The translations under genes were made by a program, and so were the position numbers. The notes beneath the pieces are model-generated. The model worked only from the letters and a program-made list of their open reading frames with translations. It was not told the DNA's origin and did no database searches. Positions 1 to 7,573 of a stretch of DNA of 61,570 bases are shown piece after piece; the stretch's first letter is position 1; every line of letters begins with the position of its first letter. Origin of the DNA: a virus; IMG/VR virus record IMGVR_UViG_3300036853_000133, positions 1 through 61,570 of that record. The stretch is one strand, 5' to 3'.

Positions 1-38
1 GTCCCGGTTCGAAGGGTTTCGGACTTTTTACCCCCCCC
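1..38. other. left genome end, probable part of the cos packaging site
   Basis: This short stretch after the HNH stop codon has an eight-base C run on the plus strand (G run on the minus strand) and no gene. Reading the minus strand across a joined circle, the order is HNH, this G-rich stretch, the AT-rich stretch at the right edge, then small terminase. In cos phages of the HK97 type the packaging cut lies between HNH and small terminase, so I infer that the window ends are at or near the natural termini. No repeat is shared by the two ends, so a terminally redundant genome is not supported. Confidence 0.5.
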
Positions 39-434
39 CTATAGGAGGGTACGAGTAAGTTCCATTGCCATTATTGAATTTAATTTCAGATCGAGCACTG
101 ACGCCTTGCCTTGGGCAAAGCGCCGCTCAATGCGCCGCTTGACCACGTCATGGTGCGGCCTACACGAGGGTTGCCAGTTGCGCTCGTCCCACATCAGGCG
201 CTGGTCGCCCTTATGTGGAATGATGTGGTCTACAACGTCAGTGACAGAGACGCGGCCAACCGCTTCACACCCTAAGCACAACGGATGCTCACGCCTGAAC
301 CCTCTTGCCCTGTGATCCCATCGGGTATCGTATCCGCGCTCGCGTGCGCTGCCTCGATCTATCTCGGCTTGGCGCTTGGCTTGATCTAGTGTTCCAAGAT
401 GTGAGGGCCTGAAGCTCTGGGGTTTCGATGGCAT
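39..434 (-). CDS. HNH endonuclease adjacent to terminase/cos
   Basis: A 131-residue HNH nuclease. A CxxC pair (LCLGC, about residues 53-56) precedes the HNH core: DVVDHIIPHKGD (about 66-77), then the asparagine-containing NWQPSC and the HH pair of RPHHD, followed by a basic helix. Small HNH proteins beside the terminase genes are known to be required for specific DNA cleavage and packaging in HK97-like phages. Across the closed circle the next minus-strand gene is the small terminase, which supports a packaging role. It lies downstream of the tiny membrane-protein gene at 439-588. Confidence 0.9.
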   Translation of the reverse strand: MPSKPQSFRPSHLGTLDQAKRQAEIDRGSARERGYDTRWDHRARGFRREHPLCLGCEAVGRVSVTDVVDHIIPHKGDQRLMWDERNWQPSCRPHHDVVKRRIERRFAQGKASVLDLKLNSIMAMELTRTLL

Positions 435-438
435 CTAC

Positions 439-588
439 TTAAGACAGTGAGCGTCGCATCGAGAACGCGATTTGCTTCACCAGCAGGGGCAGCAAGTCTC
501 CAAACCAAATCAGCAAAACAATCGTGGCGCCCCCTGCGAAAGTAAAAGCGAGGATACCAGCGACAATGATGATCAATATGGTTCCCAT
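439..588 (-). CDS. 49-residue membrane protein, first gene of the late transcript
   Basis: A short ORF starting ATGGGAACC and ending TAA. The product is MGTILIIIVAGILAFTFAGG... with a long hydrophobic stretch (residues 3-37) and a basic tail ending RRSLS. It is probably a single- or double-pass inner-membrane protein of unknown function. It sits directly after the terminator at 604-627 and just before the HNH gene, so it would be the first gene read when late transcription passes that terminator. A 76-codon ORF in another frame (386-616) overlaps it but has a less protein-like composition; I prefer this frame. Confidence 0.6.
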   Translation of the reverse strand: MGTILIIIVAGILAFTFAGGATIVLLIWFGDLLPLLVKQIAFSMRRSLS

Positions 589-603
589 ACCCTATGAACG
601 ACA

Positions 604-627
604 AAGCCCGGCACAATGGCCGGGCTT
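604..627 (-). terminator. hairpin terminator between early and late genes
   Basis: A perfect 9-bp inverted repeat (aagcccggc, 6-nt loop, gccgggctt) lies between the NusG-like gene and the first late gene. On the minus strand a short T-rich run follows (CTTTGTC), so it is a moderate intrinsic terminator in the direction of both operons. Its position parallels tR' between antiterminator Q and the late genes of lambda. Confidence 0.7.
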
Positions 628-656
628 ATTGACTGGGGTGACGCCGCCCAACAGTA

Positions 657-731
657 GGTCAGACGGTATCTGACCGCGCGCTAGGTCCTGATTTCCTAGC
701 GTGTCGCCTTGGCGACTCAGCCTCTCGGCTG
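657..731 (-). promoter_or_regulatory. array of four hairpins upstream of the early/late terminator
   Basis: Four consecutive inverted repeats fill the gap after the NusG-like stop codon. In minus-strand order they are: 731-718 (5-bp stem, 4-nt loop); 716-703 (6-bp stem GTCGCC, 2-nt loop); 701-679 (7-bp stem CGCTAGG, 9-nt loop); 675-657 (6-bp stem GGTCAG, 7-nt loop). The terminator at 627-604 follows. Such a chain is more than chance packing and may be an RNA or DNA loading element for the neighbouring NusG-like factor; that role is inference. I saw no convincing promoter here. Confidence 0.5.
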
Positions 732-732
732 T

Positions 733-1338
733 TCAGGCTGGCTCGATCTGGTCTACGGAGGCGTATTGCTTGGAACTTCCGTTGAAGAGTTCGCACAACA
801 ACTCGATTCGCCCGTCGTCGTCAAGCCTGATGATCTTCATAACAATATCGGCCAACGGGCCTTCCACCATCCTGACGGGCTGACCTGGCTTGTACACGGA
901 ACCAGGCTTGGCCAGCTCAGCCGAGATGCGCTCGGCCTGGCGCAGCAACTCGACATCGCGAGGGCACAGGATGACGTGTTCCCCGTTCCGAACGTAGAAG
1001 CATCGGCCGTTCTGGCGCAGCCCATCGCAATTGTAGATCGGACCGAACCTCCAGCCACGATTGAGAGGCAGGAAGAGGTAGCCACGGAACAATGGCTTGA
1101 TCACCTCGCGCTTGCGCGTCGCGCTCGTTCGGCCGGATCGAACTCCGTAGTTTACGAGCTTGGTTTCCTTCGGCACGAACGGGTCAAAGCCCATGTCTTT
1201 CAGGTTCCGTTCCGCGCGAAGCTCTTTGTTCGGCTCTGTGAGCATCACGAAATAGCGCAGATCAACAACCGGGTCGCAACGCTCGATCAATGAACGAAGG
1301 TCCGCTGACTGTTCGAGCTTTTCCGTTGCCATCAGCAT
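733..1338 (-). CDS. NusG/RfaH-like transcription antitermination protein
   Basis: A 201-residue protein with the NusG layout. Residues about 27-130 resemble an NGN domain (YFVMLTEPNKELRAERNLKD, then RGYLFLPL, the usual core strand). Residues about 149-201 form a KOW-like domain (KPGQPVRMVEGPLADIV, ending YASVDQIEPA). Specialised NusG paralogues such as RfaH and LoaP bind RNA polymerase at a recruitment site and suppress termination in long operons. Here the gene is last in the early leftward operon, directly before a hairpin array and terminator and then more than 30 kb of late genes. The inferred role is late antitermination, replacing a Q-type protein. ATG at 1338 or 1332 is possible. Confidence 0.75.
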   Translation of the reverse strand: MLMATEKLEQSADLRSLIERCDPVVDLRYFVMLTEPNKELRAERNLKDMGFDPFVPKETKLVNYGVRSGRTSATRKREVIKPLFRGYLFLPLNRGWRFGPIYNCDGLRQNGRCFYVRNGEHVILCPRDVELLRQAERISAELAKPGSVYKPGQPVRMVEGPLADIVMKIIRLDDDGRIELLCELFNGSSKQYASVDQIEPA

Positions 1339-1379
1339 GTTCCCTATGTCCCTCTTCGTTGCGTGTAAAATTCAGAATG

Positions 1380-2231
1380 TCAGCGGTGCATGCGGCTTTC
1401 TTGCAACGCAGCTAGTTCGGGATCATCATACTCGCCAGACTCGCTCGCGGTCTCTCGGCGTGGTGGAAATAGCGTTGGAAACCACCATCCGGTTCGCTTC
1501 ACGCCGTCGATGATCATCGTTTTCGTCAGCGTCCAGCGAACGCGCTCAGTCGCGAGTTTGTGCGCCATCCAAGCGTCCCACGCTGGTGTTCCCATGTAGA
1601 CGAATATCGGTTTTGCGGCATCGGGATGCAGCGCGCCTTGGGGCACTAGCGGTGGCGCATGATATTTTCGGGGCGCGGCTGCGAATTGGCTCCCCGAATC
1701 CTTTTCTTTCTTGGATGGTTTAGTCTTGGAAGGTTCATCGAGACTCTTCCGCATGCACGCAGGTGCATGCGGACCGGATGCACAGGGAGACATTTCCACA
1801 GGCTCGGAGGCTGGTTCGGAGGTATTTTTTCCGTCGGCATGGCGTGCCGACGGCTCACCAGATATTGCGTCCGCGACCTCGATTTCATCGGGCTCGCTAC
1901 TTGCCGGTTCTTCCTCATTCGCGGTCGATTGCGTTCTGTCGCTTATCCATTCGGCCGGCGCTCGATCGAAGATAATCCAGTAGTCGCTGGCGCGCTGCTT
2001 GCCGTCTTCGGCCTTGCGCAGCTCCTTCCGGATGTAGCCGTTACGGATGAGATCGCCGACGAAGTTGAACACGGCGCGCGCCGAGCATGCGGCTTCCTCG
2101 CCGATTGTGTCGGCCTTAAGCCAGCAGTAGCCGGTCCGATGATCGGCATGATTGGCGATCGACACCAGGACCAGCTTCGGCCTGGCCGGCATGTCCTGTT
2201 CCAGCGCCCATGCGACGGCTTGGATGCTCAT
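1380..2231 (-). CDS. winged-helix replication-initiation-like protein
   Basis: 283 residues from the ATG that overlaps the upstream TGA (ATGA). The N-terminal 90 residues (MSIQAVAWALEQ, then KLVLVSIANHADH, RAVFNFVGDLIRNGYIRKE) have the helix-turn-helix form of phage replication O/DnaD-like proteins that choose the origin and load helicase. A long low-complexity Ser/Glu/Pro linker follows. The C-terminal part contains a WDAWMAHK...GWWFPTLFPP segment seen in many alphaproteobacterial phage and plasmid proteins. No helicase gene is visible, so host helicase is probably recruited. Confidence 0.6.
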   Translation of the reverse strand: MSIQAVAWALEQDMPARPKLVLVSIANHADHRTGYCWLKADTIGEEAACSARAVFNFVGDLIRNGYIRKELRKAEDGKQRASDYWIIFDRAPAEWISDRTQSTANEEEPASSEPDEIEVADAISGEPSARHADGKNTSEPASEPVEMSPCASGPHAPACMRKSLDEPSKTKPSKKEKDSGSQFAAAPRKYHAPPLVPQGALHPDAAKPIFVYMGTPAWDAWMAHKLATERVRWTLTKTMIIDGVKRTGWWFPTLFPPRRETASESGEYDDPELAALQESRMHR

Positions 2232-2629
2232 CGCGCAGCCTCGATCAGCCCGAGGCGTTTGGCACAACCCAAGAGCCGGCGACCGTCGCGCATGCGGAAG
2301 TATTTGTCGCCCTTGTTGTGAAGCTCAACGAGCCATGGCTCTTCGTCGTCGGTTAGATCCAGTCGGGCTTCGAAACAGCGCTGTAATACGGTGCTCAGAT
2401 TGAAGCCTAAAAGAACATCGACGGGCATCAGATCGTCTCGAATTTGCAAGAGCTTTTCCGCTTGGCGCGTGGAGAATTTGTCGGCGCGACTGTTTCGCGC
2501 GATGCTTTCGAGGAACGTCGTCTCCCATTCGCTGAGAGCGGTGCCGTAGACGTCGAAGACCCGTCGCGCCAACTTGCGGCACGCTTCCTGGTCTGCGCTG
2601 TAAGCGCTGATTTCTCGCCATGGAGCCAT
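2228..2629 (-). CDS. uncharacterised 133-residue replication-operon protein
   Basis: Starts MAPWREISAYSADQEACRKLAR. I prefer this start because the upstream in-frame extension is Ser/Arg-rich and antisense-like. The product is an all-helical-looking acidic protein (FLESIARNSRADKFSTRQAEKLLQIRDD). It has no motif I recognise. Its stop overlaps the start of the replication protein gene, so the two are translationally coupled and may act together. Confidence 0.65.
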   Translation of the reverse strand: MAPWREISAYSADQEACRKLARRVFDVYGTALSEWETTFLESIARNSRADKFSTRQAEKLLQIRDDLMPVDVLLGFNLSTVLQRCFEARLDLTDDEEPWLVELHNKGDKYFRMRDGRRLLGCAKRLGLIEAAR

Positions 2630-2699
2630 AGACAGTAGCGTCTCTTTCTTGCGAGTGTTTTCGGTTCGAACGCTACGCAACAGGATTGAAACGGAAGTG

Positions 2700-2945
2700 T
2701 CAGCGGATCGAGACTGTGTCGCCCCTTGCAATGCACGGCGGCGTGTGCTCGCACACGAACTGCATCGGATTATTCGGATGTCGCCAGGCTCTGACGTATT
2801 GCCCGTCAGGCTGATGGATGGTGATCTTCGTGATTTTGCATTGGCAGCATGGCTTTTCGTTCTGATCGCAGCCCGATTCAGAGTCGCATGCGGCAATGCG
2901 CTTCTCGTTGTCGTAGTCCCATTTGTGGCGGGTGGATTCGCTCAT
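2700..2945 (-). CDS. small cysteine-rich protein
   Basis: 81 residues with a CDQNEKPCCQCK cluster and a later CEHTPPC. These could bind a metal ion as a zinc ribbon. ATGA overlap with the upstream gene (stop 2942) supports the start. Function unknown. Confidence 0.65.
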   Translation of the reverse strand: MSESTRHKWDYDNEKRIAACDSESGCDQNEKPCCQCKITKITIHQPDGQYVRAWRHPNNPMQFVCEHTPPCIARGDTVSIR

Positions 2946-3508
2946 CGCTCACACCTCGCAAGACGATATCCGCCGCGCGCTCTTACCGGCTGAATCTGCC
3001 AACCCGTCGAGACGATCTTGCGCGAGAGATACCAGCAGATGCCGCGCACACTTTCGCGTGAGGTCTTGATCAAGCGGGCAAGTTCATCGCCTTCAGCGAA
3101 GTAGTCCGGATCGACGCTATAGAGATTGAACAGGCGAGAGAGGATCTGGGTTTGCTGTGTGCCGCCGATAGCGATCAGGACGGAACCGCAACTGAATTCC
3201 CCGGTCATGTAATTCCAGACCGGCTGCCCTTCTGGCATCTTGGCGCACTTCGCACGCTCAGCGGCAAGCGCGTCGCTTTTGACCTTGGCTGCGCGTTTGA
3301 GCTTTCTGTCGGCCTTGGCGGCGCTAATCTGCGCAGGTTCTTGAGGCGGTTCAACGACGGGTGCAGGCTTGCCAACGGGCCGATATTCGTACCCATGGTC
3401 GCGACAGATACGTGCAACGCGGTCTTCAGGCCAGCCGAGTTGATCGCCCGTTGCGCCGGCCTTGATGCGTCGCCATGTGGCGGGGTTGTTGGGGGCGGGC
3501 TCGATCAT
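2942..3508 (-). CDS. uncharacterised protein, possible DNA-binding
   Basis: 188 residues. The N-terminus (MIEPAPNNPATWRRIKAG) is followed by a segment around GWPEDRVARICRDHGYEYR that could form an HTH. A Lys/Ala-rich central helix comes next, and the C-terminal half (LSRLFNLYSVDPDYFAEGDELARLI) looks folded. Both ends overlap neighbours by ATGA. No family assigned. Confidence 0.65.
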   Translation of the reverse strand: MIEPAPNNPATWRRIKAGATGDQLGWPEDRVARICRDHGYEYRPVGKPAPVVEPPQEPAQISAAKADRKLKRAAKVKSDALAAERAKCAKMPEGQPVWNYMTGEFSCGSVLIAIGGTQQTQILSRLFNLYSVDPDYFAEGDELARLIKTSRESVRGICWYLSRKIVSTGWQIQPVRARGGYRLARCER

Positions 3509-4314
3509 TTGCTGCCTGCCACAAGATCGATCAGCCAGAATTTGTCACAGCGCCGGATATCGACCGCGCCGACGTTCTCGACTACGAAACGGCGCACGGC
3601 TGCGTGGTGAATGTGATAGATGTCGTTCTGGCGCGTGGTGCCGCGCGTCTGCGCCTTGAGCCAGCCCTTCTCGATCCAGCCCGATACGGTTCTGACTTGC
3701 ACGCCGAAGAGCCCGGCTAGACCTGAGGCTGTATAGTGATCGTCGTCGCTGCGATCGCAGTGAAGGACGATGATCTGCCGCGCGATGGCGCCAGTGGTGC
3801 GCTTGAATCCCTTGCGAAGAAATATCTTCTCGATGTTGCCGGGAATCTTAGCTGCGTGCTGGCGCAGCAGTGCGATTTCAGGCTCCGACCATGGCCTGCA
3901 TGGGAACTTCTCGCGCGTAATCCCCAGCCGCCGCGCTCGCGCTGAGACCCATGCGGGCGGGCGAGAAAGCGAATGCGCAAGACGCGCAAGCCCTCCACGC
4001 TTGGGCGAGTTCGCATAGTAGCGGCGGATTGCATCGTCAATGAATTGCGTCGTTGTCCATCGCTCGGCGCGGCCGTCGTTCTTTGGTGCCCATAGGCCGA
4101 GCTTTCGCGCCTTCCAACGAATTGCGCCAATGCGCCTGTCAGGCAGCAATTGACGACAACGTGGTGCCCCTCCGCTGGAATAGTTCTGGCGCAATACTTC
4201 GAGTTCGAATTCAGTCCAGGGCGGGCGCCCGCCTGCCGGCTTGATCTCGATCCGCGCGAGAAACCGGTCAACTGTTTCTGTTGTCGCGACGAAGTCTGAA
4301 TGTTGATCCATCAT
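3505..4314 (-). CDS. Myb/SANT-like (GcrA-like) DNA-binding protein
   Basis: 269 residues with at least two tryptophan-led helical repeats. The first begins PPWTEFELEVLRQNYSSGG and ends GAIRWKARKLGLWAP. The second begins RPWSEPEIALLRQHAAKIP. Between them lies a segment ending VSARARRLGI. This WTxEExxLLxxL...R...RKLGL arrangement is that of Myb/SANT domains and of the alphaproteobacterial cell-cycle regulator GcrA. A C-terminal MerR/wHTH-like stretch (YTASGLAGLFGVQVRTVSGWIEKGWL) adds a further DNA-binding unit. It is likely a phage transcription regulator or replication accessory. Confidence 0.65.
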   Translation of the reverse strand: MMDQHSDFVATTETVDRFLARIEIKPAGGRPPWTEFELEVLRQNYSSGGAPRCRQLLPDRRIGAIRWKARKLGLWAPKNDGRAERWTTTQFIDDAIRRYYANSPKRGGLARLAHSLSRPPAWVSARARRLGITREKFPCRPWSEPEIALLRQHAAKIPGNIEKIFLRKGFKRTTGAIARQIIVLHCDRSDDDHYTASGLAGLFGVQVRTVSGWIEKGWLKAQTRGTTRQNDIYHIHHAAVRRFVVENVGAVDIRRCDKFWLIDLVAGSK

Positions 4315-4538
4315 GCACTCATCCGTGTGTAGCGATAGCGAACTGTGCCTCGATGCGGCTCTGATGATCGGAGAACTCGCCCGTCATCAACGAGAAGCTT
4401 CAACGCGGTCTTGATCTGCGTATGCGAGATGCGACAGCCCATGCCTTGCCAAAGCTCCAGGGAGGTTGCAGGCGGCGAGGTTGGGACCACGCTCTCGATC
4501 CGCGAGACAGTTTCCGGGAGGATGCTCGTGCTGGCCAT
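4311..4538 (-). CDS. small winged-helix-like protein
   Basis: 75 residues with a helix-turn-helix/wing pattern (ISHTQIKTALKLLVDDGRVLRSSEPHRGTVRYRYT), as in small replicative or regulatory DNA-binding proteins. The stop overlaps the start of the Myb-like gene by ATGA, so the two are probably co-translated. Confidence 0.65.
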   Translation of the reverse strand: MASTSILPETVSRIESVVPTSPPATSLELWQGMGCRISHTQIKTALKLLVDDGRVLRSSEPHRGTVRYRYTRMSA

Positions 4539-4542
4539 TCGG

Positions 4543-6027
4543 TTACTCCCTCACTTCTGCAAATAGAGTCCCTGCGCCTCTGTCTTTATCGAGAGCGGAG
4601 GCAGCTTCGAGCTTTTCCCCAAGCCACCGCATGACCTTGACGGCCATCGAGTTGCCGAAGGTTTTGTATTGCGGGCCATCAGGGCATTGCTCGGCGGGCT
4701 TGCCGCGCCATGGAATGCGTGAGTGATGATCTGGGAAGCCTTGCAGGCGGGCACATTCGACGGGCGTTAGACGACGCACGGCCCACCCTTGTTGCACAGC
4801 GATTTGACCGCCCGAATTCTGATGGCTGTCTTTGTGTCCCATGGCGCGCAATGTCGGCGCGATATCACCAACGCCGAAACCGTTACGTCCTGAGGCTTTG
4901 CAATCGAACGCTATCGCAACGGGTACAAGTGGAATGCGGCGCCCTGTCCCATCCTCACTGGCGTCGAAGCCTTCAGCGCGCAATGTGTGGGCAACCATCG
5001 GAGCGCACCCTGCGGCGCTGCCGCAGTTCATCGCGAGCGTCCCGCTGATTTCGCCAATACTGAGATTCGTGCCGCATCCTTGAAACGCGATGAATGTTTC
5101 GCTCTCGAAATCCAATCGCCCAGCGGGGCCACCATGTGCGTTGATCGCGGTTGAAATATCGATCGGTCCTAGAGTGTTGTTTCCTCCGAATGCGAGAGGG
5201 ACACATCCTCCGTCAAGATCGAAATCTGTTCCGAGTCCGCCACCGCCTTGAGTGCGCGCAGCAATAGTTCCGGCAACTCTTTCCCCCGTTTCGCGGCGCG
5301 GCGGAGAATTCCCCTGCATGCCTTTGGGCTCAAATAGTACCGCTGCGGGATCGGCCCCGTTTCCAAAATCGACGACAACGAACACACGCTCGCGTCGTTG
5401 GGCCAGGCCGAAATATTGAGCGTCGAGAACCCGCCAAGCTGCCCGTGCGAGAGGCCCGGCAACCATACCTGCGTCAGGCCATGCGGGGCGGATGTCGTCG
5501 ATCTCATTGCTGTAGGTCCACGCGTCGTTGCCTCGCTTGCCAGCGGGCTTCGGAGTTGGAAGCAAGGGATCATCTGCCCCGACAAGCGCTCCCAAGAAAC
5601 AACCGAAGGCGTTGTCGTCGGTTGAGAGGACTCCGGGAACGTTCTCCCAAACAGCGTTTCGGAGTCCGTTTTTTTCCGCAAGTTCATGAGCAAGCACCGC
5701 ATAGGCCAGAGTAAGATTGCCGCGGGCGTCCGCGAGTGAAAGCCGCCGACCCGCGAACGAGAATGCCTGACATGGTGTGCCGCCAACGAGCGCGTCGACA
5801 CGGCCCAGCGTGGCCACGTCAATGGTGGTGAAATCGCCGTGGTTTGGTACGCCGTTGCACGCCAGAGGCTCGCCTGGGAGGTTTGAGCCGAACAGGTGCG
5901 CCAGCACAGCCGATGCGAATTTATCGATCTCGGCGAAGCCCACCGGGAGCCAGCCAAGGGGATGCCAAGCTACGGTCGCAGCTTCAATGCCGGAGCAAAT
6001 CGACAGATAGCGCAGCGGTGGGTTCAT
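4543..6027 (-). CDS. dcm-like: DNA (cytosine-5) methyltransferase
   Basis: 494 residues with the ordered C5-methyltransferase motifs. They are motif I SICSGIEAATVAW (about 9-21, SAM binding), motif IV GGTPCQAFSFAGRR with catalytic Cys86, motif VI ENVPG (about 128-132), motif VIII AQRRERVFVV, motif IX RRLTPVECARLQGFPD and motif X YKTFGNSMAV. The enzyme looks complete. No partner restriction enzyme is visible, so it is an orphan methyltransferase, most simply explained as protection against host restriction or as a regulatory mark. The Gly-rich region of about 150 residues between motifs VIII and IX is the variable target-recognition region. Confidence 0.93.
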   Translation of the reverse strand: MNPPLRYLSICSGIEAATVAWHPLGWLPVGFAEIDKFASAVLAHLFGSNLPGEPLACNGVPNHGDFTTIDVATLGRVDALVGGTPCQAFSFAGRRLSLADARGNLTLAYAVLAHELAEKNGLRNAVWENVPGVLSTDDNAFGCFLGALVGADDPLLPTPKPAGKRGNDAWTYSNEIDDIRPAWPDAGMVAGPLARAAWRVLDAQYFGLAQRRERVFVVVDFGNGADPAAVLFEPKGMQGNSPPRRETGERVAGTIAARTQGGGGLGTDFDLDGGCVPLAFGGNNTLGPIDISTAINAHGGPAGRLDFESETFIAFQGCGTNLSIGEISGTLAMNCGSAAGCAPMVAHTLRAEGFDASEDGTGRRIPLVPVAIAFDCKASGRNGFGVGDIAPTLRAMGHKDSHQNSGGQIAVQQGWAVRRLTPVECARLQGFPDHHSRIPWRGKPAEQCPDGPQYKTFGNSMAVKVMRWLGEKLEAASALDKDRGAGTLFAEVRE

Positions 6028-7151
6028 TCCGCAGCCTCCCCTATGATCTCTCCTGTTTCTTGATCGGTGGGAGAGCCGTCGTCTGCGCAGCGGTCTGCCG
6101 TTCCCTTCGATTGATTGCCCCAGGTGAAGAAGTTCGTAGGCAACACGTGCTGTTCGTCTTCCCGTGCGAACAGTTCGAGCACGGGAACGCCGCCGGTCAT
6201 GTCGTTGATCATGTCGCGGTAGTAGGTTGGCTTTGCTGAGTGGCCTGCGGCGCGCTCGCGATGGTTCGAACCATGCTTCTTGCCTGAATCAGGTTTCGGT
6301 AGGCCGTTGCCTCGTTTGAAGAGGCACAGCACCTCGTCTTGATCCCAGGCGATCAGCCCTAGCCCGTGATCATCCGGCATCTCTTCGTCAGTCTTGGTCC
6401 AGATGAAGCACGTTGAGTAGGCGTCGAAGCCCCATGCTTGCGCGACCGCCCACGCGAGCGGAAGTTTTATCTTGCATCGCCCGAGTGGCGTATCGATTTC
6501 AGTTGGGTGCAGCGCCAGCAAATGCGCCCGCGGTATCCACAGGTAGAGCCAGGCGTCGGGCAGCATGCGCTGCGCAACCGGCATCGCCAGGATGTCGTCC
6601 CATGACATGGTGAGGTACGTGTTTTCGTACGCTCGATCGCCGATGCCGGCTTTCCGGCTCCATGCGGGATCGGCGTAAACCACAGGGAATTTTCGGCCTG
6701 ATGGCTTCAGCGAAGTGGCATTGGATAGCTGCTGTGCAAGTGACCGTCGCGAGGTTGCGTTGCGCGCGCCGATCAGTGACGTGATCTCGTTTCGCTCGAC
6801 ATCCGGCCGAATTGTGCCGTCCGCGACCTTGGCCTTGAACTGCTCGTCATTGAGACGCGTCATTTCGTAGAGCGTTCCCCAGCTCGCCGGCAAATGCGAC
6901 ACGTGTGTCGCTTTTGACAGTCGCTCATCGGCGGCGATGGCCATTAACCGCTGTGCCGTGCGCGCTGTAAACGGAAGCTTGCTCTGCGTGAGCACCAAGA
7001 ATTCGCCATGCGGAAGCGCCGTCTTTGCCTCGGCGACCAGCGTGCCAGCGTCGAAGATGCCCTGCACGCTCTGTTGCCAACATGAGGCAATCCGCGTCGC
7101 CCATCCATCAACGCTTGACGCATCAAAGGTTGTTGCCAAAGCAGCGCTCAT
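6024..7151 (-). CDS. MT-A70 family adenine methyltransferase with N-terminal DUF3102-like domain
   Basis: 375 residues from the ATG that overlaps the upstream HNH stop (ATGA). Residues about 15-110 (WATRIASCWQQSVQGIFDAG, then LPFTARTAQRLMAIA) resemble the DUF3102-type helical domain often placed before phage methyltransferases. From about 155 the MT-A70 catalytic domain begins. Its active-site tetrapeptide reads DPAW (161-164) instead of the usual DPPW. The rest of the fold is present (YLWIPRAHLLALHP, CFIWTKTDEEM, PVLELFARE). It overlaps the Dcm gene by ATGA. Orphan DNA N6-adenine methylation is the likely role; the changed motif leaves some doubt about activity. Confidence 0.85.
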   Translation of the reverse strand: MSAALATTFDASSVDGWATRIASCWQQSVQGIFDAGTLVAEAKTALPHGEFLVLTQSKLPFTARTAQRLMAIAADERLSKATHVSHLPASWGTLYEMTRLNDEQFKAKVADGTIRPDVERNEITSLIGARNATSRRSLAQQLSNATSLKPSGRKFPVVYADPAWSRKAGIGDRAYENTYLTMSWDDILAMPVAQRMLPDAWLYLWIPRAHLLALHPTEIDTPLGRCKIKLPLAWAVAQAWGFDAYSTCFIWTKTDEEMPDDHGLGLIAWDQDEVLCLFKRGNGLPKPDSGKKHGSNHRERAAGHSAKPTYYRDMINDMTGGVPVLELFAREDEQHVLPTNFFTWGNQSKGTADRCADDGSPTDQETGEIIGEAAE

Positions 7152-7573
7152 TCCGGCGACCGCCCTGCCATGCGCGCCAACTCCATCACTTTGGTGAATT
7201 CTTCTTCGGAGAGGTCGGGGTGCACGGCGCGGGTAGTGCGCCCACGCGCTCGCATTGCCGGAATCTCCATCGACCGATTGTCGCCAATGATGAAAAGGTG
7301 AACGATCGCGTGATGGTTCGGGCAGAGCCAAGAGAATTCTTGATCAGGGTATTTGAACCCGCGATCATACTGCGTCGTCAGTGGGATGACGTGATGAGCC
7401 TGTGCAATCCCCTTGAACCGCCCGCAGATGACGCAGGGTTGGCGCTCTCCAGGATCGAATAGCTTACGGCCCGCCCATATCCACAGATCACGCTCCGACG
7501 CGGGCGCCTGCTTGCGATGCTGGACGCGCTGATGTGTGTCGTAGATGCGCTGAACGATTTCGTCGTTACTCAT
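7148..7573 (-). CDS. HNH nuclease-like protein
   Basis: 141 residues. The HNH core is CVICG followed by AQAHHVIPLT, then SWLCPNHHAIVH, which gives paired zinc ligands and the catalytic His. It is coupled by overlaps to the MT-A70 gene downstream and the 147-residue gene upstream. It could be a free-standing homing-type nuclease or a recombination nuclease. Confidence 0.8.
   Translation of the reverse strand: MSNDEIVQRIYDTHQRVQHRKQAPASERDLWIWAGRKLFDPGERQPCVICGRFKGIAQAHHVIPLTTQYDRGFKYPDQEFSWLCPNHHAIVHLFIIGDNRSMEIPAMRARGRTTRAVHPDLSEEEFTKVMELARMAGRSPE

Noticed and set aside
386-616. 76-codon ORF on the minus strand
   Set aside because: Runs through the terminator hairpin and overlaps the HNH gene; the 49-codon hydrophobic frame inside it (439-588) is more protein-like.
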